Source of the DNA: Halomonas sp. I5-271120 | GTDB taxonomy: Bacteria; Pseudomonadota; Gammaproteobacteria; Pseudomonadales; Halomonadaceae | Reading direction: 5' to 3' | DNA: 64,000 bases | Assembly (NCBI RefSeq): GCF_030553075.1 | Contig: NZ_CP130701.1 | Span: forward strand, 3,748,368-3,812,367 | Part shown: positions 28,498 through 39,663 of the stretch, in pieces | Position numbering within the stretch: the first letter of the stretch is position 1 | Layout: each line of letters begins with the position of its first letter | The notes under the pieces: model-generated | Databases searched by the model: none | What the model saw: the letters and a program-made list of their open reading frames with translations, nothing else | Told to the model about the DNA's origin: nothing | Made by a program: the position numbers and the translations under genes

Positions 28498-28877
28498 GTA
28501 GGGCCTCTCTTGATGAGCATGGCGGTGAGATGGCGTGTGGCATGCCTCTCATCGCCGGTAGCCGTCGCTGTCTGTAGCAGCTGTGTATAGCTGCTAAACA
28601 ACGACTGATGATTAGGTGGGCGAAATGCCGATACGAAAGACGTATCGACATGAAAGCTGATGGTATTATCCGAGTCGGCGGTAATGACCGCAATTACTGG
28701 ATAGTCGCAGGCGCTGTAAGGCAATTACAGGAATGGCGACTTGACTACAAACACGAAATCGGCGGGTAACCGACTCCCCTTCCGAAGTCGCGCCTGGCCC
28801 GCTAGAGTGGAGCGCCTACAGACACGCTCCACGAGCCTTCATCCATTCCGCTTCCCGGTTGCCATCAAGACGACACC
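28498..28877. other. Divergent gap-mfd promoter region
   Basis: This 380-bp region should hold both promoters. No small gene is convincing. It contains a hairpin CGATACG-AAAGA-CGTATCG at 28629-28647 and a separate palindrome at 28714-28730. Confidence 0.5.
28714..28730. promoter_or_regulatory. HexR-like palindrome CTGTAA-N5-TTACAG
   Basis: CTGTAAGGCAATTACAG is a 17-bp dyad with the TGTAA-N5-TTACA spacing known for HexR, the regulator of central sugar metabolism in gammaproteobacteria. gap genes are typical HexR targets. The site lies about 215 bp upstream of gap and 150 bp upstream of mfd. No hexR gene is in the window, so the regulator is an inference. Confidence 0.4.
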
Positions 28878-32324
<3,447 letters not shown>

Positions 32325-32346
32325 GCACTCCTGCCCGGCCGAAATC

Positions 32347-33504
32347 ATGATGAGCAACGTAACGATGGCAAGATCACACCACCCCGGCGCCGCAGAATCT
32401 GAGCGCACCGCCCACTGGCGACTGACACTGGCAGGCATGCTGCTGGCTCTACCGCTGACGCTGCTGGCGTTTGACGCCGAGGCCGCGGACAAGACCACCG
32501 CCAGCGATGAAATCGCCACCGAGGCCGAATGGCCCCAGGGCCACTATCCGCTGCCTGAAGAGGGCGACATTATCGGCGAGACCACTACGGTGGTCACCGA
32601 GAAGTCAGACACCCTGCTCGACATCGGCCGACGCCATGGCATCGGCTATGAGGAGATGCGCCGCGCCAACCCGGACGTCAACGTCTGGTACCCCGGAGAA
32701 GGCACCGAGCTGGTGATTCCCTCTCGCTTCATCCTGCCGCCCGGCCCCCGCGACGGCGTAGTGGTGAACGTTGCCGAAATGCGTATCTACTTCTTCCCGA
32801 AGCCCAAGGACGGCGAAACGCCTCATGTCGAAACCTACCCGGTTAGCGTGGGCCGGATGGACTGGAAGACGCCGCTGGGCACCACCTCGATCACCCAGAT
32901 GATCAAGAATCCGGCCTGGTATCCGCCCCAGTCGATCATCAAGGAGCATGCCGAGGACGGCCGCGGCAAGCTGCCAAGCGTGGTACCAGCGGGCCCTGAC
33001 AACCCGCTGGGCTCGCGCAAGATGCGCCTCAACATTCCAGGCTATCTGATCCACGGCACCAACCGTCCTGACGGTATTGGCATGCGCGTCACCCATGGCT
33101 GCATTCGCATGCTGCCGGAAGACGTGGAAGCGCTCTTCGAGAAGGTCGGCGTAGGCACCAAGGTCCGCCTGATCAACGAGCCCTTCAAGCTGGGCTGGTC
33201 TGACGGCACACTCTACGTACAGGCTTACCCGTACCTGGATGAAGAGGACGGCACTACCGTCGAGCGCATCACCAATGCGCTGTCCCAGGTAGACCAGGCG
33301 GTGGAAGGGCTCGACTACCCCGTCGACTATGCCCGTCTGCGCGACGTGGTCGAAGTGCCCGGCGGCCTGCCGGTGGCCCTTGAATACACGGCTCCCCCCG
33401 AGCATGAGCGCACTCCGAAGACGCTCTACGACCGCCTGGAGCTGATTGCGGCCGAGACGACCGTCAATGTGCAAGCGGCACGAGCCCTGGTCGAGCAAAG
33501 CTGA
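32347..33504 (+). CDS. LysM-type L,D-transpeptidase (ErfK/YbiS/YcfS/YnhG family)
   Basis: This periplasmic enzyme likely forms 3-3 peptidoglycan cross-links or attaches Braun lipoprotein. The N-terminus has a basic stretch, a hydrophobic core (about residues 26-42) and an AxA-type cleavage region, DAEAADK. A LysM-like segment follows (KSDTLLDIGRRHGIGYEEM). The YkuD domain has the active-site IHGTNRPDGIGMRVTHGCIRM block with His and the nucleophile Cys. I chose the ATG at 32347, 22 bp after mfd; 32350 is equally possible. A lipoprotein gene with a C-terminal Lys lies just downstream. Confidence 0.88.
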   Translation: MMSNVTMARSHHPGAAESERTAHWRLTLAGMLLALPLTLLAFDAEAADKTTASDEIATEAEWPQGHYPLPEEGDIIGETTTVVTEKSDTLLDIGRRHGIGYEEMRRANPDVNVWYPGEGTELVIPSRFILPPGPRDGVVVNVAEMRIYFFPKPKDGETPHVETYPVSVGRMDWKTPLGTTSITQMIKNPAWYPPQSIIKEHAEDGRGKLPSVVPAGPDNPLGSRKMRLNIPGYLIHGTNRPDGIGMRVTHGCIRMLPEDVEALFEKVGVGTKVRLINEPFKLGWSDGTLYVQAYPYLDEEDGTTVERITNALSQVDQAVEGLDYPVDYARLRDVVEVPGGLPVALEYTAPPEHERTPKTLYDRLELIAAETTVNVQAARALVEQS

Positions 33505-33584
33505 CGCCATGGGGCAAGGCGGCCGATGGTGGCCTTGCCCCGAAGCACCATTCGACACACCTAAAACGCCCCCCCATAAACGAC

Positions 33585-33612
33585 AAAGGCCCTGCCGAAT
33601 GGCAGGGCCTTT
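33585..33612. terminator. Bidirectional hairpin terminator
   Basis: AAAGGCCCTGCC and its perfect complement flank a GAAT loop between the convergent L,D-transpeptidase and lipoprotein genes. The A-run before and the T-run after the stem suit termination on both strands. Confidence 0.85.
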
Positions 33613-33660
33613 GCGTTGCGAACGGTGCCGCCTAGGCGTCTCCGTTCTGCGACTGCATGC

Positions 33661-33931
33661 TTATTTGCGCATGTTGCGCTCGAACATGCGGTCCATAGCC
33701 TGACGGTTTTCCTGGGCCATCTGCATGGCAGCCTGGGCGTCGCGCTGGGCTTGGTTGGCAGTGTTCAGTGCACGGTTAGCAGTGCTGTTGGCCTGAGCGG
33801 CATCCGCCTTGGCTTCCTGCGCAGTCGTACGTACTTCTTCCAGAGCACCCGGTAGAGGCACAACCGGCCAGCACGGCCAGAGAGGCAGCAGCGGCGGTCA
33901 GCTTCAGGGTGTTAGTGATGGACTTCGACAT
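33661..33931 (-). pseudogene. lpp: Braun-type major outer-membrane lipoprotein, frameshifted
   Basis: The gene starts at the ATG at 33931 after a strong AAGGAG site. It encodes MSKSITNTLKLTAAAASLAV, then the lipobox LAGC. After CASTG the frame breaks: 271 bases separate start and stop (3n+1). Removing one base from the GGG run at 33848-33850 restores an 89-residue protein with an Ala-rich heptad coiled coil and C-terminal RNMRK. The terminal Lys is the residue linked to peptidoglycan in Lpp. As written, translation would stop after about 51 residues. Neighbouring L,D-transpeptidases on both sides are the enzyme class that makes this link. Confidence 0.8.
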
Positions 33932-34130
33932 GGTGTTCTCCTTGAGGGTCTTCCTTGGTTCGATCGGGCATACCTGATGTTACTCAGGCCCCTGCTCGTT
34001 TCTGTTTCGATGCAGGGCACTGCCGCGACAGGTCGACTTTGGCAAGCCAGAGCCGTTAGGTCAATCGCCATTTCATTATAGACACAACTTGTTGTCTATA
34101 CAGAAGAACAGCGACTTCCGTTCATGAAGA

Positions 34131-34709
34131 TTAGCGGATCACTACGCGCGTGCCAATCGTCACCATGTCGGCAAGGTGATCAATTTGCGAATTGGTGACC
34201 GCCACGCAGCCCTGCGTCCAGTTGAATCGTCGATGAATCTCGGGATCCGCCTCCCCAAGACCATGGATACCGATATAGCCGCCCAGCACAGTATTCTGCG
34301 GGGGTTCTCCCGTTCGACGAAGATCGCTCATGAAGTCACCATATTCACGAGCCGACATCATACCGGCTTCCCAAGCTTCACGGGCATGCTCTGCGGTGGG
34401 AAAGTCAATCCCCAGAAAAATGTGAAAATCACTGTCAAACTTGACGCGGTTGATGTGAAACACGCCTGACGGGGTCGAGCTGTCCCCCCGGTGACGAAGC
34501 CGCTTCACGCCACCCCGCCCCACCGATACCGGCGCGAATCGCTCTAGCATCTGCTCACCGCGGTAGATGCGTAGACTCGACGAGGACTGGTCGATCAGGA
34601 GCCACAGCTCATGTGGCCCGGGATTGAGAAACACCGGGCTCTGCGCGGCCCCCAAGGCAGTACTGAGCGGCAGCAGTATCAGAACAAGGAGGAAAATCAA
34701 TCGGGGCAT
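34131..34709 (-). CDS. L,D-transpeptidase (YkuD domain)
   Basis: This 192-residue secreted protein has a signal peptide (MPRLIFLLVLILLPLSTALG, cleavage near AAQ). The YkuD domain fills the rest. HELWLLIDQSSSSLRIYRG is the first strand pair. The active site is GYIGIHGLGEADPEIHRRFN followed by WTQGCVAV, with the His and Cys in the usual order, though the spacer is shorter and more divergent than in the LysM-type enzyme upstream. It lacks a LysM domain. It is read on the same strand as the lipoprotein gene. Confidence 0.85.
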   Translation of the reverse strand: MPRLIFLLVLILLPLSTALGAAQSPVFLNPGPHELWLLIDQSSSSLRIYRGEQMLERFAPVSVGRGGVKRLRHRGDSSTPSGVFHINRVKFDSDFHIFLGIDFPTAEHAREAWEAGMMSAREYGDFMSDLRRTGEPPQNTVLGGYIGIHGLGEADPEIHRRFNWTQGCVAVTNSQIDHLADMVTIGTRVVIR

Positions 34710-34746
34710 AAGGAGGCTCGTGATACGAATGGCTGAAGAACCGGAA

Positions 34747-36462
34747 TCACAGGGTTCTACCGGATTCTAGCTCTAATGACAACGCCGACCGCTCGCCGTG
34801 CATAAAATCATCACACCAGCGCTCATAATCGCCGATAGCCAGTGCCGGCGAATACAGGAACCCCTGAGCCTGATCGCAGCCCAGCTGGACAAGAATATCG
34901 TGCTGCCCGCGCGTTTCCACGCCTTCGGCCGTCACCACCAAGCCAAGGGCATGGCCCATATCGATCATGCAACCCAACAACTTTCGCGCATGGGCGTCAC
35001 TTTCTAGATCCATGACAAAAACACGATCGAGCTTTAGACCGCTTAGAGGCAGATGGCGCAGATACTGGAAGGAAGAAAAGCCGGTGCCAAAGTCATCGAT
35101 ACTGACCCCCACGCCCAAGTCACGAATGGCACGGATCGCCCTGCTACCATCCTTGATGTCAGCCATGAGGGCACTCTCGGTAATCTCGACTTCCAGCCGC
35201 GAGGCAGGGACCTCCTCCTTGCTGATCAACATCCTCAGCATTTCGATGAAGTCGTTATCAAGCAGGTTGCGCGCCGACACATTGATGCTGACCCCGCCGG
35301 GCACGTTAGCCGCCATGGTCAGCGCCTGCTCGGTGACAAAGCGCGTTACCGGCGTGATCAAAGTGGTTTTCTCAACCTTGGGCATGAAGTGCCCAGGATA
35401 GATCAGTTGGCCATCCTCCTGCCTCCAGCGAATCAGCCCCTCGCAGCCACAAACGGTATTGTCGGCCAGAGAAATCTTGGGCTGAAAATGGAGCTCAAAC
35501 TGATTGGCTTCCAGGCCGTGACGCACCTGGGAGATCAGCCATATCGCCTGCATCGTCCGCTTACGGTAGGCCGGCACATAGGCGCTGTAACTCCGCTGCT
35601 GATTGGAAGCCTCAAACATGGCTACCCGCGCTTCATGAATCAGCTGCCGCGCATTTTGGGTGTCTGGCGTCGACAGGGTATACCCCAGTACCAACTGCGC
35701 GCGCATTGGCATCTGCTGAATCACCAGGTTTTCTTCGCCGGCACTCAGCACTTCCTGCGCCACCTTCTCGAGCACCTCGTGGTCGGAACTCCTAAGTAGC
35801 AGCATCAATTCAGGACCGTTGAACCGGTAGATACAGGCCCGAGCATCCACCACACGACCTAGGCGCTGGGCGATCGCCGACACCAGTTCATCAGAGGCAT
35901 CGGCACCGAGCGTCTCCAGCAGATCGACGATGTCGGTGATCCTGACCACCATCAGCCCAAGCGTCTCGCCCCACCTCTCGGCCAGCCCAATGCTCAGATC
36001 CTCTTCTAGCGCCAGATAGTTGGGCAACCCCGACCTAGCGTCTATGTACGACGCCTGGCGGGAATACCTCCTGGCCGCGTGCAAGCGCTGAAACAAACCG
36101 CCTGCTACCCCACCCAGCAACAGGTAGAGCCCAAGACGAACCAGCCAGTTCGCGGCCGGCTGGAGCTCGCCGGTAGCGACCTCCAAAGGCATCAAAGCCA
36201 TCAGCAGGCCCACCGCAAAGGCACTCACCAGAGCGCCCACGAGCTGATACCAGGCCGCCGCCAGGATCACCGGAATCAGCATCAGATAAGGGTATGCGTA
36301 GGCCGTACCGCCGGTGAAATAGACGATCAGCCATCCCACCGCCACCAGCACCGCCAAGACCGTCAGTCGAAGCGTATGCTGCGCTCCGGCCGACAATTCA
36401 AGCCATTGCTTATGGATGTTGGATGGATAAATCATCTGGTGGGGCATGATTGGTTGAGACAT
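34747..36462 (-). CDS. Membrane GGDEF-EAL protein with degenerate GGDEF
   Basis: This 571-residue protein is a probable cyclic-di-GMP phosphodiesterase. About four N-terminal helices (residues 30-125) anchor it. The GGDEF domain (about 135-300) has FNGPELMLL in place of the catalytic loop, so cyclase activity is unlikely. The EAL domain (about 310-560) has CEGLIRW as the EAL motif, NVSARNL, EITES, SIDDFGTGFSS, LKLDRVF, TAEGVET and AQGFLYSPA. The metal-binding and catalytic Glu, Asn, Asp, Lys and Gln positions appear retained. The GGDEF relic may be a GTP-sensing regulatory domain. Confidence 0.88.
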   Translation of the reverse strand: MSQPIMPHQMIYPSNIHKQWLELSAGAQHTLRLTVLAVLVAVGWLIVYFTGGTAYAYPYLMLIPVILAAAWYQLVGALVSAFAVGLLMALMPLEVATGELQPAANWLVRLGLYLLLGGVAGGLFQRLHAARRYSRQASYIDARSGLPNYLALEEDLSIGLAERWGETLGLMVVRITDIVDLLETLGADASDELVSAIAQRLGRVVDARACIYRFNGPELMLLLRSSDHEVLEKVAQEVLSAGEENLVIQQMPMRAQLVLGYTLSTPDTQNARQLIHEARVAMFEASNQQRSYSAYVPAYRKRTMQAIWLISQVRHGLEANQFELHFQPKISLADNTVCGCEGLIRWRQEDGQLIYPGHFMPKVEKTTLITPVTRFVTEQALTMAANVPGGVSINVSARNLLDNDFIEMLRMLISKEEVPASRLEVEITESALMADIKDGSRAIRAIRDLGVGVSIDDFGTGFSSFQYLRHLPLSGLKLDRVFVMDLESDAHARKLLGCMIDMGHALGLVVTAEGVETRGQHDILVQLGCDQAQGFLYSPALAIGDYERWCDDFMHGERSALSLELESGRTL

Positions 36463-36669
36463 CCCTTGTCACTCTTTTGGCCCTGAACAGACCCGCATCC
36501 GGCGATGATTAGCCAACCAGCATGAGAGGGTCATACTGATTATCGACACGTCCGTGTCTGAACTTTAATCACGGAACCGCGCGTAATCCGGCATGATCGC
36601 ATAGGTCGTGCAGGAAGCGCCCAGGGTGTAGGCTATTCCAGTCCCGAGCACCTGGCCTCGGAGAACGTG

Positions 36670-37143
36670 ATGGAGCTCACCTTGCTGGATGCTTTGCTTG
36701 CCCCTGGATACTTTTTGGTGGTGCTGGCGACCCTATTGACCGTCGTGCTATGTGTGCTGCTGCACTACGAGGTATCGATGGCCTTGAGCCGACGGATGGA
36801 GCGCTCCACCCGCTCGCAACGCCAGCGCTTCCTGACGCTGATCTTCGGCCTTCTTTTGACTCACATTGCCGAGATCTGGGCCTTCGCCGCCGCCATGAGC
36901 TTACTGCTGGAGATCCCCAGCACCGGCGACGTCATCGGTATCACCGCGCCGCGCTTCCTGGATTTCGTCTACCTCTCGGCGACCAACTTCACCACCCTGG
37001 GCTATGGCGACATGGTGCCCACCGGCCCCATCCGCTTCGTGATGGGCACGGAGGCACTGACCGGCTTCATGCTGATCACTTGGTCGGCATCACTGACGTT
37101 CCTGGAAATGCAGAAGCACTGGCGCACCAACCACAGCGATTAG
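36670..37143 (+). CDS. Two-helix potassium-channel-like protein
   Basis: This protein of about 157 residues has three to four hydrophobic segments. The pore-loop signature NFTTLGYGDMVP near residue 116 contains TLGYGD, the K+ selectivity filter of the Ion_trans_2 family. It has no visible RCK or cyclic-nucleotide domain. The start is ATG 36670; GTG 36667 is in frame next to it. The stop overlaps the end of the convergent nitrilase gene by 4 bp. Family membership is clear, but ion specificity is inferred from the filter alone. Confidence 0.75.
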   Translation: MELTLLDALLAPGYFLVVLATLLTVVLCVLLHYEVSMALSRRMERSTRSQRQRFLTLIFGLLLTHIAEIWAFAAAMSLLLEIPSTGDVIGITAPRFLDFVYLSATNFTTLGYGDMVPTGPIRFVMGTEALTGFMLITWSASLTFLEMQKHWRTNHSD

Positions 37144-38123
37144 GGCGTTCCGATTAGTGGGTCCACCGCCGCGTCGTCTTCCCCTTGACGATGATCGAAA
37201 GTCACCGGGGACTGCCTGTTCGCGTTGACCTTGAGCTGGAATACATCCGGTCGAGCATAGTGGCCGGCCACATCGAGGCTACGGCGTGCCAGGCCAACCC
37301 GACTGGTGTCTATCTCGCCATAGAGGATGCCCTGCTCGGCGTGCATGGGCCCCACCTCGATCAGCCCATCCGGCGTGATCACCACCGAGTCTCCCGAATT
37401 GATCCATTCCTCGGGATCCGGGTAGAGTTCGGCTCGCCCGGGCAGATCCTCGGGCAGGTCCGCCGCGCGCAGCGCAAGACCGCAGCCCACTACCCAGCAC
37501 CCGCCCTCCCGGGCGATATGCTCAAGCGTGCCCAGCCATTTCTTGCCGGCATCATAAGTGGGCGAGATAAGAATCTCGATGCCCTGCGCGAAAAGCGCGT
37601 AGCGAGCCAGCGGCATGTAGTTTTCCCAGCACACCAGAGTACCGATGCGCCCAACCGGCGTGTCGAGCACCTTGAGCCCGGCAGCATCACCAAAGCCCCA
37701 GATCATGCGTTCGGGGTTGGTGGGCATCAGCTTGCGATGGCGATTGATCAGGGCGCCATCAGGGCCGATCACCACCACGCTGTTGTAGAGGGTTGCGCGA
37801 GAGAAGTCGGTATCTCGCTCGCTGATGCCACAAACGACTGTGACGCCATGCTGACGCGCCGCATCAAAGAGTGGTGCCAGATCATCGCCATCCAGACTGA
37901 CCGCATTCTTCAAGAGCCGATCATGCAGGGTTTCGGCAAGCGCCATGTCGCTGCCTGGCCGCAGCCGCCAGATCCATATTGGATAGCCAGGCACGAAAGC
38001 CTCGGGAAAAGCGACCAGATCGGCTCCATGATTCGAAGCCTCCTCCACGGCGGCTACAGCAAGCTTCAGGGTGGCCTCCCGGTTCAGCAGCACCGGCGGC
38101 TGCTGCACGATAGCAATACGCAT
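37140..38123 (-). CDS. Nitrilase-family carbon-nitrogen hydrolase
   Basis: This protein of about 327 residues has the CN-hydrolase catalytic triad: Glu in FPEAFVPGYPIWIW, Lys in INRHRKLMPTN and Cys in LVCWENYMPLARYA. The CWENYMP form is typical of true nitrilases, which turn nitriles into carboxylic acids and ammonia, more than of amidases. The ATG at 38123 follows an AGGAGG-like site and starts MRIAIVQQPPVLLN, as the family does; the longer frame upstream lacks similarity. The substrate is unknown. Confidence 0.88.
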   Translation of the reverse strand: MRIAIVQQPPVLLNREATLKLAVAAVEEASNHGADLVAFPEAFVPGYPIWIWRLRPGSDMALAETLHDRLLKNAVSLDGDDLAPLFDAARQHGVTVVCGISERDTDFSRATLYNSVVVIGPDGALINRHRKLMPTNPERMIWGFGDAAGLKVLDTPVGRIGTLVCWENYMPLARYALFAQGIEILISPTYDAGKKWLGTLEHIAREGGCWVVGCGLALRAADLPEDLPGRAELYPDPEEWINSGDSVVITPDGLIEVGPMHAEQGILYGEIDTSRVGLARRSLDVAGHYARPDVFQLKVNANRQSPVTFDHRQGEDDAAVDPLIGTP

Positions 38124-38268
38124 GATACACCCCTCCTGCTGGCAGCCTGCAGGGGCGTCGCAGGGCCAGCAGCCGCGGCGCACATGCAGTATAGCCATTG
38201 TTCAAGAGTTCTTACGGGGTGAGTGCTTACAGGGGGGAGCTCTCGCGGAAGAGGCCTTGCCGGCCAGC

Positions 38269-38781
38269 TCAGTTCGCTCCAGGAGCGCCCAACAGCAGAT
38301 CACTATCGATGGCCACGAAGGTCGTGGCGGCCTGAATCAGAGTATCCGCCGTCAAGGCTGACACGCCGTAGACATCGACGCTTACGCCGTGACGCTCGCG
38401 CATGCGGCTGACCAGCAGATCGAAGTCGCCGTCACCCGACACCAGCACGACATGATCGACATGAGCGGCCGCCTCAATTGCATCGAGCGCAATACCCACG
38501 TCCCAATCGCCCTTGGCAGAGCCATCCCGGCGCTGAATGAAGGGTTTGAGCTTCACGTCGAAGCCGATGTTGCGCAGGATGTCCTGAAACTGACGCTGTC
38601 GGGCATCGCCACGATCCACCGCATAGGCGTTGGCGATTACCACCTCGCCGAGCGCGGTGAGTCGCGCCCAGAAGGCGTGGTAGTCGAAGTGGCGCCCGAA
38701 GGCTTGGCGAGTGGTGTAGTAGACGTTTTGCACGTCAACGAAAACGGCGACGCGAGGTGCGTCGCTTGCTGGTGTGGCCAT
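38269..38781 (-). CDS. NYN-domain (LabA/DUF88-type) protein
   Basis: This 170-residue PIN-like nuclease-fold protein shows AVFVDVQNVYYTTR with the first conserved Asp. KGDWDVGIALDAIEAA carries the central Asp pair and VVLVSGDGDFDLLVSRMRE the final acidic cluster. These are the metal-binding residues of NYN domains, which are thought to act on RNA. It is followed by a small acidic protein and the topA block on the same strand. The target is unknown. Confidence 0.85.
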   Translation of the reverse strand: MATPASDAPRVAVFVDVQNVYYTTRQAFGRHFDYHAFWARLTALGEVVIANAYAVDRGDARQRQFQDILRNIGFDVKLKPFIQRRDGSAKGDWDVGIALDAIEAAAHVDHVVLVSGDGDFDLLVSRMRERHGVSVDVYGVSALTADTLIQAATTFVAIDSDLLLGAPGAN

Positions 38782-38790
38782 AGGCAGCCC

Positions 38791-39027
38791 TCAGTGCATG
38801 GTGGCGGGGACTTCCGGCTCGTCGCTCTCTTCCTGCCACAGCTTGCTGCGGGTAATGGCATGGTCAATCATCTCGCGCGCCACTTCGAAACGGCTCTGGC
38901 GCAACAGCTCGCCGGCTTCCTCGGAGAAGTTGATGCGCAGCAGCGGCTCGCCTTCGCCCTCGGCGTGGCGCAGTACGATTTCACCGTCGTTAAGTTCGAC
39001 GATTTCCAGAACAGCGGTATCGGACAT
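38791..39027 (-). CDS. Small conserved acidic protein of unknown function
   Basis: The 78-residue protein starts at the ATG at 39027 (SDTAVLEIVELNDGEIVLRH). It is acidic and predicted to be a short beta segment followed by helices. Small proteins of this type sit near topA in Pseudomonas as I recall, but no function is known to me. It lies 9 bp upstream of the NYN gene, so the two are probably co-transcribed. The longer in-frame extension to 39084 is less likely to be translated. Confidence 0.6.
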   Translation of the reverse strand: MSDTAVLEIVELNDGEIVLRHAEGEGEPLLRINFSEEAGELLRQSRFEVAREMIDHAITRSKLWQEESDEPEVPATMH

Positions 39028-39201
39028 TCTGGATGAACCCTCCAGCTGATGGGGCAATAAAAAACGACCACGGCGATCATCCATGGTCGTTGTCGATGGG
39101 GCTAGATTACCATTACAGAGGCCGAGACGTCATCTGAGATTGCGCGCTTCGCGCCCTGCCGGGCGCCGCTTCTCAGCAGGTAAGCACAACTGTGATCGCC
39201 A

Positions 39202-39663
39202 CTACCACTCGACGCTGGTTTCTCGCAGCCGCGCCAAGATGGCCTTGAACTCGACGAGACAACCAGAGAGCTCATCGCCCAGGGGACGCTGGCCGGCCAC
39301 AGCGATGGTCATCGGGCTTGCCTCCTCGCGCCGCGCCGCGCCATCCACGCCGTGCAGCGCCTCGAGGCGCCCCAGCAGCCAGGCAAGCCAGCTATCCGAC
39401 TGAGCCGCAAGCTCGGCAAGCTGGGTGAGTTCCGCCACTGGCCGGGCATCGGTGACCAATAGCTCTCGCCAGTCATGCCGGGGAAGCCGTGCATGCTCGG
39501 TCAGCTCTCGCAGGGCCGAGTTCAGCGCCAGCTCGAGCAGAGCAAGCGCCCCCTCCTCACCAGCCAGCCGACGCGACACGGCGTGCTCGTCATCTCCCGC
39601 CGGCACTGCCAATAGCAGCTCGGCCTGGTAGAGCAGTTGATTCGTGCGGCCGCTCGGGGTCAT
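39202..39663 (-). CDS. topA-linked small protein (DUF6586-like)
   Basis: The start is the ATG at 39661-39663, overlapping the topA stop as ATGA, so translation is coupled to topA. The 153-residue product begins [18 protein letters not shown]. It is Leu/Ala/Glu-rich and all-helical in appearance. It resembles the DUF6586 family found beside topA in Pseudomonas, judged from memory of position and composition. No catalytic motif is visible. The open frame extends upstream inside topA, but that part is topA's shadow. Confidence 0.6.
   Translation of the reverse strand: MTPSGRTNQLLYQAELLLAVPAGDDEHAVSRRLAGEEGALALLELALNSALRELTEHARLPRHDWRELLVTDARPVAELTQLAELAAQSDSWLAWLLGRLEALHGVDGAARREEASPMTIAVAGQRPLGDELSGCLVEFKAILARLRETSVEW

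Noticed and set aside
26968..28590. 540-codon plus-strand open frame opposite gap
   Set aside because: Antisense shadow of the gap gene, whose catalytic and NAD-binding motifs are clear.
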